A stretch of DNA of 64,000 nt from Campylobacter bilis. GTDB taxonomy: Bacteria; Campylobacterota; Campylobacteria; Campylobacterales; Campylobacteraceae. This document shows, in pieces, positions 21,230 through 30,401 of the stretch. Within the stretch, counting starts at the first letter, position 1, and each line of letters opens with the position of its first letter. The stretch is from positions 1-64,000 of the forward strand of contig NZ_WUED01000006.1 of NCBI RefSeq assembly GCF_016806695.1. Direction: 5' to 3'. The notes beneath the pieces are model-generated. The model saw only the letters and a list, made by a program, of their open reading frames with translations, ran no database searches and was not told the DNA's origin. The position numbers were made by a program, and so were the translations under genes.

Positions 21230-21843
21230 AAGAATATATTGCAAAAGATGGATATTTAAGCTTAATTCTTTTAAGTTTGCTTTTTATCCTTGTGTGGATT
21301 GTCCATTCTTTTTCAATTTTATTGTTATTATTAATTTTATTTTGCCTTTTTCTTTTTAGATCTCCTAAAAGAGATTTTGTCGCAAATGATGAAAAGGCTA
21401 TTTTCTCACCTATAGATGGCAAAGTAAGTAGGATAGATAACATGCATTATAAAGATTTGGGTGAGTGTGTAGAGATTAATATCAAAAATGCTTTTTACAA
21501 TGCTGGGAATTTTAATGCACCTTTTATCATGCATATTGCAGATATTCGTTTAAAGCATGGGCTTTTTTTGTGTAGTGAGTTAAAATCTGCAAGAATAATG
21601 AATGAAAGGGCTTTTATCTTAGCAAAGACTCAAAAAGATCAAACAATAGCTTTGCGTATTTATGCAGGTTCTTTTGATAGAAAATTGAAATTAGATAATA
21701 TTTCATATGATTTAAAAGCAGGCGATAGAATGGGATTTTTAATTAATGGTTCTATTAGCTTGCTTTTGCCTAAAGACACTAGGATTCATGTAGGTTTAAA
21801 CGATGAGATTAAAGCAGGGACATTACTAGGCTATTTTGCATAA
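21226..21843 (+). CDS. psd: Phosphatidylserine decarboxylase, short PSD-like form
   Basis: This 205-aa pyruvoyl-dependent decarboxylase is predicted to convert phosphatidylserine to phosphatidylethanolamine. An N-terminal hydrophobic hairpin (about residues 10-48) anchors it. The core has FSPIDGKVSRID and a C-terminal GDRMGFLINGSISLLLP block. The Gly175-Ser176 pair there fits the self-cleavage site, which would yield a 30-residue alpha chain carrying the pyruvoyl group. The next gene is pssA, which makes its substrate, so the pair forms a PE pathway. The ATGA overlap with ftsH implies coupling. Confidence 0.85.
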   Translation: MKEYIAKDGYLSLILLSLLFILVWIVHSFSILLLLLILFCLFLFRSPKRDFVANDEKAIFSPIDGKVSRIDNMHYKDLGECVEINIKNAFYNAGNFNAPFIMHIADIRLKHGLFLCSELKSARIMNERAFILAKTQKDQTIALRIYAGSFDRKLKLDNISYDLKAGDRMGFLINGSISLLLPKDTRIHVGLNDEIKAGTLLGYFA

Positions 21844-21849
21844 GAGAAA

Positions 21850-22575
21850 ATGATGAATAACAGACCTCAATTAATTTATATTTTACCCAATCTTTTCACC
21901 GCTGCTTCAGCATTTTTAGGTGTTATTTCTATTATAGCTTCTATACAGCAAAACTATTGTATGGCTTTGGTTTATATTATTTTTTCTTTAATTTGTGATG
22001 GGCTTGATGGGCGTGTAGCTAGACTGACTAATTCTACTTCTAAATTTGGTGTAGAATTTGATTCTTTAGCTGATTTAGTGGCTTTTGGGGTAGCGCCTGC
22101 AGTTCTTTTTTATATGTGTATAGGTTCAAGTTTTGGTAAATTAGGATCTTTGATTACGGCTTTTTTTGTTGTTTTTGGAGCCATTCGTTTAGCAAGATTT
22201 AATGTGACTACAGGTACTTATGAGCCTTCTGTATTTATAGGACTTCCTATACCTACAGCAGCTGTGGTAAGTGCTATATGGACTTATGCTTTTTTTAATT
22301 ATGATTTTTTGAAATCTTATGGAATAGTTTTTTTGATTTTACAAGCCATTTTAGGACTTTTAATGGTGAGTAATATACGTTATCCAAGTTTTAAGAAAGT
22401 TGATTTTAACCGATCAAGCGTTTTAAAAGTTTTGATTATATTAATCATTATCTTTTCATTTTTATATCTTTATCCGCTTGAAAGTTTAGTGATTTTAGCA
22501 AGTTTATATGTGCTTTATGGTATTGTGCGTGTTTTATATACCATTATTGTTTCTAGATTAAAGGTGAAAAATTAA
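21850..22575 (+). CDS. pssA: Phosphatidylserine synthase PssA
   Basis: This 241-aa CDP-alcohol phosphatidyltransferase makes phosphatidylserine from CDP-diacylglycerol and serine. The family signature D-G-x2-A-R-x8-G-x3-D-x3-D is visible as CDGLDGRVARLT followed by GVEFDSLADLVAFG. Six or so hydrophobic segments span the protein (PNLFTAASAFLGV onward). Starts at 21850 and 21853 (ATGATG) are both possible. It ends tail to tail with the DUF455 gene, overlapping by 4 bp. Confidence 0.93.
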   Translation: MMNNRPQLIYILPNLFTAASAFLGVISIIASIQQNYCMALVYIIFSLICDGLDGRVARLTNSTSKFGVEFDSLADLVAFGVAPAVLFYMCIGSSFGKLGSLITAFFVVFGAIRLARFNVTTGTYEPSVFIGLPIPTAAVVSAIWTYAFFNYDFLKSYGIVFLILQAILGLLMVSNIRYPSFKKVDFNRSSVLKVLIILIIIFSFLYLYPLESLVILASLYVLYGIVRVLYTIIVSRLKVKN

Positions 22576-23369
22576 GAATAAAATTTCTCAAGAATCTCGC
22601 ATTCTTCTTTCTTAAACCCTGCTTTCATTCTTGCTTGAATATTGATTTTTTTTCCTGCAAGGGAAAATTGTTTAAAGAGAGTGCAAAGTTGTATGAAATC
22701 GTATTTGTTTTTATTGGCAAAGTTCCACCAGATATCACCTTTTTTGACATGTTTGATTTCATCATTAAGGATGATGTTAAAATATTCTATTAAAAGGTTT
22801 TTAATAGGATGATTAGAACTTTGAAATTTTTTAACCACATAAGGATTTGCATCAAGTCCTTTTGCTTCTAAACCTCTATGAACAATACCCATTCTAAAAT
22901 TTAAAGAATCTTTAGTGGCTTCTAGGGCAGCTTCTAAATTATCATGTGCTGGGAAATCGCCATATTTATAGCCTAGTTCTTCAAGTGCCAAATTTAAAAG
23001 TTTAAAATGTTTGATTTCTTCATCAGCTACTTCAAGCCAATCTTGATAAAATTGCAAGGGTAGATTTTTAAAACGATAGCTTGCATCTAAAGCTAAATTA
23101 ATCGCGCTAAATTCTATATGGGCTATAGAATGTATTATTTTTGCAAGTGCATGGGTTGAATTAGCAAGTTTGGGTCTTCTTATGCGTGTAGGATGTTCTA
23201 GGGTGATGTTTTGGGCTATATTTTTTTTGAAAATGCTTATGTGATTGTGATTAAAAATCAATTTTTGACATTTAAAATCTTCATAAAAATTTTGAAAATG
23301 ATGAAATTTTCTTGTTTGATTATTTTCATATAGTAAGATTTCAAGCTCGCTAAAAAATTCCTTTTGCAT
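22572..23369 (-). CDS. DUF455 ferritin-like di-iron protein
   Basis: This 265-aa protein belongs to the DUF455 (PF04305) ferritin-like family; its substrate is unknown. Metal-binding helices are visible as SIAHIEFSAINLALD (about residue 91), ADEEIKHFKLLN (about 115) and LNDEIKHVKKG (about 200). This gives two E-x-x-H motifs plus extra Glu, enough for a di-iron site. The family is related to the tRNA hydroxylase MiaE, but assignment to that reaction is not supported by sequence alone. It is transcribed divergently from msrB and convergent with pssA. Confidence 0.8.
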   Translation of the reverse strand: MQKEFFSELEILLYENNQTRKFHHFQNFYEDFKCQKLIFNHNHISIFKKNIAQNITLEHPTRIRRPKLANSTHALAKIIHSIAHIEFSAINLALDASYRFKNLPLQFYQDWLEVADEEIKHFKLLNLALEELGYKYGDFPAHDNLEAALEATKDSLNFRMGIVHRGLEAKGLDANPYVVKKFQSSNHPIKNLLIEYFNIILNDEIKHVKKGDIWWNFANKNKYDFIQLCTLFKQFSLAGKKINIQARMKAGFKKEECEILEKFYS

Positions 23370-23386
23370 ATAAAACTCTCTTAAAA

Positions 23387-23392
23387 ATTGTA
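23387..23392 (-). promoter_or_regulatory. Candidate -10 for the DUF455 gene
   Basis: TACAAT (complement of 23387-23392) lies 18 bp before the start of the ferritin-like gene, after a T-rich run, in the 90-bp gap shared with msrB. AAGAGAG serves as the ribosome binding site. Confidence 0.4.
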
Positions 23393-23423
23393 AAATAATA
23401 ATTTAAAGTTGAATTTTAGATTA

Positions 23424-23429
23424 TATAAT
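23424..23429 (+). promoter_or_regulatory. msrB promoter -10
   Basis: TATAAT at 23424-23429 follows an A/T-rich stretch, about 31 bp before the ATG of msrB at 23460. AAAGGG (23448-23453) is the likely ribosome binding site. The reading frame open upstream of 23460 is simply A/T-rich leader. Confidence 0.5.
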
Positions 23430-23459
23430 ATAAAAATTACTTTATATAAAGGGCTAAAG

Positions 23460-23819
23460 ATGAAAGAATTAAGCGAAGAAGAAAAAAATGTGATTTTAAA
23501 TAAAGGCACCGAAACTCCTTTTAGTGGAAAATATAATAATTTTTATGAAAAAGGCGTGTATCATTGTAAACAATGTGGAGCAAAACTTTATAAATCTGAA
23601 GATAAATTTAAATCAGGTTGTGGATGGCCTAGTTTTGATGATGAAATTCAAGGGGCGATTAAAAGAGTAGCTGATAAAGATGGTATTAGAACAGAAATTG
23701 TATGTGCAAATTGTAATGGGCATTTAGGACATGTTTTTGTAGGAGAAGGTTTTTCTGCTAAAAATACAAGACATTGTGTCAATTCTATTTCTTTGGAATT
23801 TGTAAAAAGTGAGAATTAG
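23460..23819 (+). CDS. msrB: Peptide methionine (R)-S-oxide reductase MsrB
   Basis: This 119-aa enzyme reduces methionine-R-sulfoxide in proteins. Zinc is held by two CxxC pairs, CKQCGA and CANCNG. The substrate region [12 protein letters not shown] and the catalytic Cys in [10 protein letters not shown] are intact. ATG 23460 is chosen because it gives the normal compact length and follows a promoter and ribosome binding site. An ATG at 23409 would add 17 atypical residues encoded by the promoter region. The marC-family gene follows 3 bp downstream. Confidence 0.95.
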   Translation: MKELSEEEKNVILNKGTETPFSGKYNNFYEKGVYHCKQCGAKLYKSEDKFKSGCGWPSFDDEIQGAIKRVADKDGIRTEIVCANCNGHLGHVFVGEGFSAKNTRHCVNSISLEFVKSEN

Positions 23820-23822
23820 ATT

Positions 23823-24455
23823 ATGTTCTTAGATTCTGAGTTTCATTTAATGTTTTTTGCTGGGATTACTTTGCTTGCTGTATTAAATCCTTTTGGAAAT
23901 TTAACTCAATTTTTAGCAATGAGTGATGGTTTGTCTTTAATGATTAGAAAAAAACTTTTTAGAACCATACTTTATACAGCTTTTGTGATAGTTTTGGTAT
24001 TTTTGTTTTCAGGATCTTTGTTTATGAATTATATTTTTAGGGTTTCTTTAGATGATTTAAGGATTTCTGGAGGTTTAGTGCTTGTTATCATGGCTATTAA
24101 AAATTTACTTTTTTCGACGAAAATGACTGCAAGCAATTGCAATACTTGTGTTAATTTAGATGAGAAAGAACTTTTAAGACAAAGTGTAATTCCTATGGCT
24201 TTTCCTATGCTTGTAGGACCTGGAACTTTGGCTAGTGTTATAGTTATAGCAGAAGATAAGGGTATGGATATCGCATTTGGAGGTATTATGATAGCCTTTA
24301 TTTTTATGTTTATTCTTTTTCACTTTGCAGCTGCAATAGAAAAAATAGTTGGAAAATTGATTTTGCATGTTTTTTCTCGTATCGCACAAGTTTTTATTGT
24401 AGCTATGGGAATTAAAATGATCATTGCAGGTTTAAAAGATATATTTCATTTATAA
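23823..24455 (+). CDS. MarC-family integral membrane protein
   Basis: This 210-aa protein has six hydrophobic segments and the MarC/UPF0056 hallmarks AVLNPFGNLTQFL near the N-terminus and IPMAFPMLVGPGTLASVIV in the middle. Each half carries an N-P or G-P-G break within a helix, as usual for this family. Transported substrate and role are not established; the old link to multiple antibiotic resistance is not supported for the family. It follows msrB by 3 bp and probably shares its promoter. Only 49 bp separate it from the end of aat. Confidence 0.85.
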   Translation: MFLDSEFHLMFFAGITLLAVLNPFGNLTQFLAMSDGLSLMIRKKLFRTILYTAFVIVLVFLFSGSLFMNYIFRVSLDDLRISGGLVLVIMAIKNLLFSTKMTASNCNTCVNLDEKELLRQSVIPMAFPMLVGPGTLASVIVIAEDKGMDIAFGGIMIAFIFMFILFHFAAAIEKIVGKLILHVFSRIAQVFIVAMGIKMIIAGLKDIFHL

Positions 24456-24504
24456 ATCAGCTTTTAAATATAAGTACTGCAAAGATTTCATTTTGATTTA
24501 GTTT

Positions 24505-25149
24505 TTAAACAATTAAATTTTTAAAATTTTCAAATCCACTGTCTTTATGGCATTTTTCTTTTAAAATATTTAAAAAGTCTTTTCTAGGAATGTTTTTAGC
24601 ACCCATAAATTCTAAGTGTTTATTGTAAATTTGACAATCTATTATAAAATCATAAGGTTCTAGCAATTTACAAAGCTTAATCATGGCGATTTTAGAGGTA
24701 TTTTTTTTAAGACTTACCATGCTTTCACCAAAAAATACTTTGCCTAAAATCAAACCATAAATTCCTCCTATAAGTTCATCATCTTCGTAAAGTTCTAAAC
24801 TATGAGCATAGCCTTGATGAAAAAGTTCATGATAAACTTCAATAAATTCTTCATCTATCCAGCTTTGAGCACGTTGATCTTTGCAAAGTTGGATTAATTG
24901 TAAAAAATTAGTATCTAAGCGTGTTTCATAAAAAGAGATAAATTTTTTTATATTTTTTTGTATGTGGATTTCATTAGGTTTTAAAATGCATCTAGGATCA
25001 GGACACCACCAAGTTACAGGTTTGCTTGTCCATGGAAACAGACCGAAAGTATAAGCTTTTAGGATAAAATCACTCTTTAAATTAGAACTTAAAAATACAG
25101 GAGAATTTTTAGGTGCATGAAGCAATTTAGAGTATAAATTCAATTCCAT
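24505..25149 (-). CDS. aat: Leucyl/phenylalanyl-tRNA-protein transferase Aat
   Basis: This 214-aa enzyme adds Leu or Phe from charged tRNA to N-terminal Arg/Lys, making N-degrons that ClpS delivers to ClpAP. The conserved YTFGLFPW and WWCPDPRCIL motifs are visible, with GKVFFGESMVS in the GNAT-like core. The start at ATG 25149 has GGAAA just before it; a TTG at 25158 would add three residues. It overlaps the end of clpA by 23 bp. Having aat-clpA-clpS together places the whole bacterial N-end rule module in one operon. Confidence 0.93.
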   Translation of the reverse strand: MELNLYSKLLHAPKNSPVFLSSNLKSDFILKAYTFGLFPWTSKPVTWWCPDPRCILKPNEIHIQKNIKKFISFYETRLDTNFLQLIQLCKDQRAQSWIDEEFIEVYHELFHQGYAHSLELYEDDELIGGIYGLILGKVFFGESMVSLKKNTSKIAMIKLCKLLEPYDFIIDCQIYNKHLEFMGAKNIPRKDFLNILKEKCHKDSGFENFKNLIV

Positions 25150-27253
25150 CTTTTCCAAGTTTTATTTTAACAATACCGCCTTTTTTTAGCTTTCCAAACA
25201 GTATTTCATCGCTTATTTTTTCACCAATTTCTTGAGCAATAATGCGTTTTAAGAGTCTGACGCCAAATTCTTTATTATAGGCTTTTTTAGCCAAATATAT
25301 TTTTGCTTTTTCATCAGCAATTAAAGTGATATTTTTTAAATTTTTTGAAATTTCATTCAGTTCTTTTTCGATAATTTTTGATAGAATTTTATCATTAAGA
25401 TTGTTAAAGTGTAAAATTTTATCAATTCTATTTATAAATTCAGGTGCGAAAAAGTCTTTAATGGCACGATTGCTTTTTTCGTTATTTTTGCTTAAAAATC
25501 CTAATTCATTGCTTTCTTTAAGACCTAAATTAGATGTCATTATAATGATTGAGTTTTTAAAATCTACTTTAAGGCCTGCATTATCAGTAAGTTCAGCATT
25601 GTCAAAAATCTGTAAAAAAGTATTAGTTAAATCAGGATGTGCTTTTTCTATTTCATCAAAAAGAACAAGACTGAAAGGATTTTTGCGTATAGCATTGCTT
25701 AAAAGTCCTCCATCTTCATAGCCTACATATCCAGCAGGAGAACCAATCAGTTTGCTTAAGGCGTGTTTTTCGGCATACTCACTCATGTCAAAGCGTTCTA
25801 AGCTTAAGTTTAAATAATCAGCTAAGGCTTTACAAAGTTCTGTTTTGCCTACCCCGCTAGATCCAGTAAATAAAAACACTCCTCGCGGTGTATTAGAATT
25901 CTTAAATCCTGCAAAGCTTTGTTTTAGGGTTAAAACAAGACTGTCTATAACTTCATCTTGTCCAAAAATTCTAGTTTTTAAATGTTTGCTTAAGTTTAAT
26001 AAGGCTTTATTTTGATCTAATTCAAAAATTCTATGATGATGTGTCATTTTTACTAAAACATTTTCTAAATCTTTTAAGTTTGCGTTTTTTTTAGTTTTTG
26101 TTTTTAAGGCAAAAGAAGCTCCAAGTTCATCAATCAAATCTATAGCACAATCGGGTAAAAATTTATCATTAAAAAATTTTTTACCCCAAACAACAGCATA
26201 TTCAAGAATTTCATCACTTAATTTAATATGATGAAAATTTTCATATTTGCTTTTTAATCCTTTAAGGATTTGTAAACTTTCTTCTTTGCTCGGTTCATCG
26301 ACATTAATTTTAGCAAAACGACGGCTTAAAGGTTTATTTTTATCAAAAGTATTTTTGTATTCTATGAAGGTTGTTGCTCCTATACATTTTAAAGTCCCAT
26401 TGCTTAAAGCCGGTTTTAAAAGATTAGAAAAATCAGTGTGCGATTCTCCTGTACTTCCTGCTCCAACTATAGTGTGAATTTCATCGATAAATAAAATAGC
26501 ATTGGGTATGTTTTCAAGTTCATTTAAAATTTCTTTAATTCTTTTTTCAAAATCTCCACGGTATTTTGTACCTGAAAGCATGCTAGCCATATCAAGACTA
26601 AAAATTTTTGCATTTTGTAAATTTTTGGGTACTTGTTTTTTTACAATAGCAAGTGCTAGTCCTTCGACTATGGCAGTTTTTCCAACCCCTGCTTCTCCAA
26701 CTAAAATAGGATTATTTTTTTTACGACGAGAAAGGATTTGCATCATTCTTTCAAGTTCGAATTTTCTTCCTATTAAAGGATCGATTTTACCATTTTGGGC
26801 TAAAAGTGTTAAATCGTTTGTATAAGCACTTAAATTTTGAATTTCTTTACTGTTTTTAAGCTCTTGAATTTTTTCCAGATTGATATTATGTTTTTTTAAA
26901 AGATAACTAGAATAAGTTCTTTGATCTTGTATTAGTTTTTCTAAAAAGTCTATGATTTTTATTTCATTATTTTTGTTTTTGCATGAAAGCAGAATTTCAT
27001 CTAAAACAACAGATATTGCAGGTTCTATTTCGTGTTTGATGATTTGATTGTTTTGAGAAATGTAGTTTTTTAATTGAGTTTCTAGAAGTTCTAAATCTCC
27101 ATCTGAAAATTCTTCAAAAATGTCTTTAAAATCGATACTAAGTTTTAATAAAGCAAATAAGACATGCTCACAAGTGATAAATTCATGATGATTGATTAGA
27201 CTTAGATTTTTAGCATTGTCAAGGTATTTTTGTAAATTTTCTTGATATTTCAT
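25127..27253 (-). CDS. clpA: ClpA, ATPase subunit of ClpAP protease
   Basis: This 708-aa double-AAA+ unfoldase works with ClpP and ClpS. The N-domain (residues 1 to about 140) is followed by D1 with Walker A GEAGVGKTA and Walker B ILFIDEIHTIVGAGS. D2 has Walker A TGSSGVGKTEL and Walker B LVLFDEIEKAHPD, then a C-terminal sensor region with GVRLLKR. There is no M-domain insertion, which fits ClpA rather than ClpB. The start overlaps the clpS stop (ATGA). Confidence 0.95.
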   Translation of the reverse strand: MKYQENLQKYLDNAKNLSLINHHEFITCEHVLFALLKLSIDFKDIFEEFSDGDLELLETQLKNYISQNNQIIKHEIEPAISVVLDEILLSCKNKNNEIKIIDFLEKLIQDQRTYSSYLLKKHNINLEKIQELKNSKEIQNLSAYTNDLTLLAQNGKIDPLIGRKFELERMMQILSRRKKNNPILVGEAGVGKTAIVEGLALAIVKKQVPKNLQNAKIFSLDMASMLSGTKYRGDFEKRIKEILNELENIPNAILFIDEIHTIVGAGSTGESHTDFSNLLKPALSNGTLKCIGATTFIEYKNTFDKNKPLSRRFAKINVDEPSKEESLQILKGLKSKYENFHHIKLSDEILEYAVVWGKKFFNDKFLPDCAIDLIDELGASFALKTKTKKNANLKDLENVLVKMTHHHRIFELDQNKALLNLSKHLKTRIFGQDEVIDSLVLTLKQSFAGFKNSNTPRGVFLFTGSSGVGKTELCKALADYLNLSLERFDMSEYAEKHALSKLIGSPAGYVGYEDGGLLSNAIRKNPFSLVLFDEIEKAHPDLTNTFLQIFDNAELTDNAGLKVDFKNSIIIMTSNLGLKESNELGFLSKNNEKSNRAIKDFFAPEFINRIDKILHFNNLNDKILSKIIEKELNEISKNLKNITLIADEKAKIYLAKKAYNKEFGVRLLKRIIAQEIGEKISDEILFGKLKKGGIVKIKLGKDGIEFIL

Positions 27254-27540
27254 TCTTCTTCTACCTTTGTTTGTAAAGGAAAATTAGCCATTTTGGCTGT
27301 ATCTATAACTTTTTTTTGTTTTGAAAGTGCTATTTCTTGAGTGTAAATGCCACAAACCCCAGAACCATTGTGGTGAATTTCTAGCATAGTTTTGCTAGCT
27401 TGTTCTAAATTTTGATGAAAAATATTCATCAAAATTTCTATAACAAAATCCATAGTGGTTATATCATCATTAAGAAGTATGACTTTATACATTTTTGGTT
27501 CTTTGAGTTTGCTTTGATCAAGAGTTTGAATTTTGGGCAT
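27250..27540 (-). CDS. clpS: ClpS adaptor
   Basis: This 96-aa adaptor recognises N-degron residues (Leu, Phe, Tyr, Trp) and loads them on ClpA. The conserved core MYKVILLNDDITTMDFVIEIL starts at residue 17; NDD and the later MLEIHHNGSGVCGIY line the N-degron pocket and ClpA contact. The N-terminal extension is flexible, as usual. It is sandwiched between a lipoprotein gene and clpA with 4-bp and 1-bp overlaps, so it is tightly coupled. Confidence 0.95.
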   Translation of the reverse strand: MPKIQTLDQSKLKEPKMYKVILLNDDITTMDFVIEILMNIFHQNLEQASKTMLEIHHNGSGVCGIYTQEIALSKQKKVIDTAKMANFPLQTKVEEE

Positions 27541-28139
27541 TATTTTCCTTTGTAAATTTTATTTAAATCTTCTTGCATGAGTTGTGTTGGAATTTTACCA
27601 AGATAAAAATCTGTTGGTGTATAATTATTCCAATAATCACTGACTTTTTGGTATTGTCCGTTTTTTAATACAACTTTAAAAGGAAGTTGCTCCATATTTT
27701 TATAATCTATGTCTTTTAAAATTTGGGCAATAATGCGATCGTTTGATTTGGAATTACTTAAAAAATAATAAGCCCCATAATCGTTAGCGAATTTTTTAAC
27801 TGTTTCATCACTGACATCTTCAAAATGGATCAATCCTATAATGATAAAGTTATTAGAATTATTTTTCCAAAGTTTGCTAAGATCTAAGGCTTCTTCTTTG
27901 CAAGGCGTGCAAAAAGTTCCAAAAAAATCAAACATCAAAACTTTATCTTCTTCTGTTTCTACTACAAAACCTTTTTCTGTTCTTATTAAGGTTTTGCTTC
28001 CTCCATTGACACTGTTTAGGACTATTTTATCACCTTTATGGTATTCTTCAAACATAAAATCATTTTGAATCTCTTCTTTAGAACAAGCATTAAGGAAAAA
28101 TACCAAAGTGATTAAAAATAGATTTAATTTTTTTTTCAT
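27540..28139 (-). CDS. TlpA-like thioredoxin-fold lipoprotein
   Basis: This 199-aa envelope protein has a lipoprotein signal, MKKKLNLFLITLVFFLNAC, with Cys19 as the lipidation site. The thioredoxin-like domain carries the redox motif CTPC in FGTFCTPCKEEALDL and the cis-Pro segment EQLPFKVVLKNG. The EDKVLMFDFFG lead-in is typical for TlpA/ResA-type proteins. It probably reduces disulfides in the periplasm, for instance in cytochrome c maturation, but the partner is unknown. It lies 9 bp after smpB and touches clpS. Confidence 0.85.
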   Translation of the reverse strand: MKKKLNLFLITLVFFLNACSKEEIQNDFMFEEYHKGDKIVLNSVNGGSKTLIRTEKGFVVETEEDKVLMFDFFGTFCTPCKEEALDLSKLWKNNSNNFIIIGLIHFEDVSDETVKKFANDYGAYYFLSNSKSNDRIIAQILKDIDYKNMEQLPFKVVLKNGQYQKVSDYWNNYTPTDFYLGKIPTQLMQEDLNKIYKGK

Positions 28140-28148
28140 TATTATCCT

Positions 28149-28601
28149 TTATTTATAATTTTTCATTGCGGCTCTAGCTTCTAAATCGGCTTGCTTTTTC
28201 TTTAAGGTTTCGCGTTTGTCATGTAAATTTTTTCCTTTAGCTAAGGCAAGTGTGGCTTTGACTTTATTTTTTGTGTTAAAATAAAGATCTAAAGCTACAA
28301 TAGTATAGCCTTCAACACTTACTTTGCCTAGTAATTTATCAATTTGTTTTTTATGCATGAGAAGTTTTCTAGGGCCTTTTTCTTCGTGCTTATAAAAAGA
28401 ATGGGTTGTGTTTAGTAAAGAAATATGAGCATTAAGCAAGAAAATTTCACCTTTTATAATACGCACAAAAGAGTCTTTAAGGTTTACTCTTCCTGATCTT
28501 AAAGCTACTACTTCGCTTCCTTTTAAAACAAGTCCGGCTTCAAAACGTTCAATAATGCTATAATCAAATAAAGCTTTTTTGTTTCTTGCAATGATTTTCA
28601 T
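28149..28601 (-). CDS. smpB: SmpB, tmRNA-binding protein
   Basis: This 150-aa protein is essential for trans-translation; it carries tmRNA into stalled ribosomes. The OB-fold core shows [29 protein letters not shown] and [21 protein letters not shown]. The basic C-terminal tail [20 protein letters not shown] enters the mRNA channel. ATG 28601 gives a perfect ATGA overlap with the ispE stop. The ATG two codons earlier lies inside ispE and is less likely. Confidence 0.96.
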   Translation of the reverse strand: MKIIARNKKALFDYSIIERFEAGLVLKGSEVVALRSGRVNLKDSFVRIIKGEIFLLNAHISLLNTTHSFYKHEEKGPRKLLMHKKQIDKLLGKVSVEGYTIVALDLYFNTKNKVKATLALAKGKNLHDKRETLKKKQADLEARAAMKNYK

Positions 28602-29365
28602 GAGCAAACCTTAAAAACACTACTTCCACTCCCGCTTAAAAAAAATCCTTCTTGAAAATAAGGCTTCATTTTAGGATATAAAGTTGCACAAGGAGTAAAT
28701 AAATCGTTTAATTCTTTGTTTTTAAAATTTTGCAATAGTTCTTTTGTGCTGAGTTTTTTATAAATTTCAGCTTGATTTTTGTTTTTTTCAAGATTAAATG
28801 TTTGTTTGTCAAATTCATCATATACGGCCTTGGTTTGGCAAGCTATTTGAGGAAAAATCCATTTTAAATCAGGTATATCATCTTCAAATTCACTTATAAG
28901 TTCCCCACAGCCACTCACATTAGCAGAGTCAAAGCCACTTAGAAAAAAAGCAATATCGCTTCCTAATTGCATGCTTAAGTTTATAAGTGTTTGTGTGCTT
29001 AGCTTTAAATTAAGGGTTTCATTTATAAGCTTTAAAAAGCTTGCACAATCACTGCTTCCACCACCAAGTCCAGCACATACAGGGATATTTTTAGTGAGTT
29101 TTAAGCTTTTTGTGCTAAATAATTCTTTTAATTCTTTATGATGCGTTTTGCAAAGCAACAAATAGGCTTTTTCAAGGATATTGTTTTGGCATTGAAAATC
29201 ACTAATAATTTCAAATCCTTGTTTGGAATGGGGCTGCTTATCTACAAGTTCAAGTTCATCAAAAAGATCTTTTAAGAGTATGAAACGTGATTGTAAAAGG
29301 TGGTATTTCCTTAAATCCCATCCGGTAAGTTTTAAAAAAATATTTGCCTTAGCGTAAGCTTTCAT
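28598..29365 (-). CDS. ispE: 4-diphosphocytidyl-2-C-methylerythritol kinase IspE
   Basis: This 255-aa GHMP-family kinase of the MEP isoprenoid pathway supplies undecaprenol and other isoprenoids. The substrate Lys lies in the N-terminal [12 protein letters not shown]. The ATP-binding glycine motif is [19 protein letters not shown] at about residue 90. The C-terminal [13 protein letters not shown] motif completes the site. Overlaps with csrA (4 bp) and smpB (4 bp) show a coupled operon. Confidence 0.94.
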   Translation of the reverse strand: MKAYAKANIFLKLTGWDLRKYHLLQSRFILLKDLFDELELVDKQPHSKQGFEIISDFQCQNNILEKAYLLLCKTHHKELKELFSTKSLKLTKNIPVCAGLGGGSSDCASFLKLINETLNLKLSTQTLINLSMQLGSDIAFFLSGFDSANVSGCGELISEFEDDIPDLKWIFPQIACQTKAVYDEFDKQTFNLEKNKNQAEIYKKLSTKELLQNFKNKELNDLFTPCATLYPKMKPYFQEGFFLSGSGSSVFKVCS

Positions 29366-29589
29366 TTGATGAGTTTTTTGCTTAGATCGTCTAATTTTAC
29401 GTCATTTTGGATTACAGAATGTAAATTCCCATCTTTTACTTGTTGTATTAGTTCTTTTCTCACTATCATAAGCGATTTAGGTGCTTCTATGCCTATTTTA
29501 GCATAACCTTTTCCTGTTTGAACCAATTTTATTTCTATGTCTTGACCAATAATTATACTTTCGTTTTCTTTTCTTGATAATATTAACAT
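29362..29589 (-). CDS. csrA: CsrA, RNA-binding post-transcriptional regulator
   Basis: This 75-aa dimeric protein represses translation by binding GGA motifs in leaders, notably flaA mRNA in Campylobacter. The RNA-binding edge strands are [15 protein letters not shown] and the [16 protein letters not shown] segment, with the conserved Arg in VRKEL. The C-terminus is longer than the 61-residue E. coli protein, as in FliW-regulated CsrA. Its protein antagonist FliW is encoded at 56008-56397. It overlaps truB by 7 bp. Confidence 0.96.
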   Translation of the reverse strand: MLILSRKENESIIIGQDIEIKLVQTGKGYAKIGIEAPKSLMIVRKELIQQVKDGNLHSVIQNDVKLDDLSKKLIK

Positions 29590-30401
29590 TTTTCAACCTT
29601 ATTTAGAAGATATTTTACTGTATTTTCTTTAATATTAATTATACTAAAGTATTTTTTTGTTTCAATATAATAACTTCCTTCATCACAATATGTTAAATCT
29701 TCAAGAGATAAAAGAAGACCATTTTGGAGTTTGTTTGGATTTTTAATAAAATTAGGCTTTAAATCAAGATATTTTAAGATATCTAAGCTTTCTTCATTAT
29801 TATAAACAAATTCTCCTTCTTTAACGCGTTCTAAAGAGCTTAAGCTTGCATAAATACCTAATTTTCTAGCAAAAAGCTCGCAATAAGATCGTATATAAGA
29901 TCCTTCACTAACACTTATTTGTATATTTAAAAAAGGATGATTATAGCTTAAAATTTTGCAATTAAAAATTTCCATTTCAGAAGGTTTTAAATTTACTTCT
30001 AAACCTCTTCTGGCCAATTCATAAGCACGAATTCCATTAACTTTTTTAGCACTAAATGTAGGTGGAGTATAAGAGATTTTTCCTTGCATTTTTTTTATGG
30101 TTTGTTCTAAAATTGTGAGTTTAAATGCTTTTAAAGTTTTGATTTCTTGTATGTTTTGATCATCAAGGCTTAAAGAATGCATTCCAAGCCACAATGTGGC
30201 TTTATAGGTTTTTGGGGTTTTTTTTAAGAAGCGAAAAAGTTTTGTATATTGTCCAAATGCAACGATTAAAACTCCTTTGGCAAAAGGATCTAATGTACCA
30301 GAATAGCCTGCTTTTTTATTTTTGTATTTTTTCTTGAGTTGATGTAAAAAAGCATTAGAACTTAAACCTCTAGGTTTAAAGGCTGCAAAGATTTTATTCA
30401 T
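29583..30401 (-). CDS. truB: tRNA pseudouridine(55) synthase TruB
   Basis: This 272-aa enzyme forms pseudouridine 55 in the T-loop of tRNAs. The catalytic Asp lies in [16 protein letters not shown] (about residue 34-49), preceded by the expected Ser/Asn N-terminal strand [37 protein letters not shown] and the later [17 protein letters not shown] motif are conserved. It overlaps uvrD by 4 bp and csrA by 7 bp. Confidence 0.95.
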   Translation of the reverse strand: MNKIFAAFKPRGLSSNAFLHQLKKKYKNKKAGYSGTLDPFAKGVLIVAFGQYTKLFRFLKKTPKTYKATLWLGMHSLSLDDQNIQEIKTLKAFKLTILEQTIKKMQGKISYTPPTFSAKKVNGIRAYELARRGLEVNLKPSEMEIFNCKILSYNHPFLNIQISVSEGSYIRSYCELFARKLGIYASLSSLERVKEGEFVYNNEESLDILKYLDLKPNFIKNPNKLQNGLLLSLEDLTYCDEGSYYIETKKYFSIINIKENTVKYLLNKVEKC

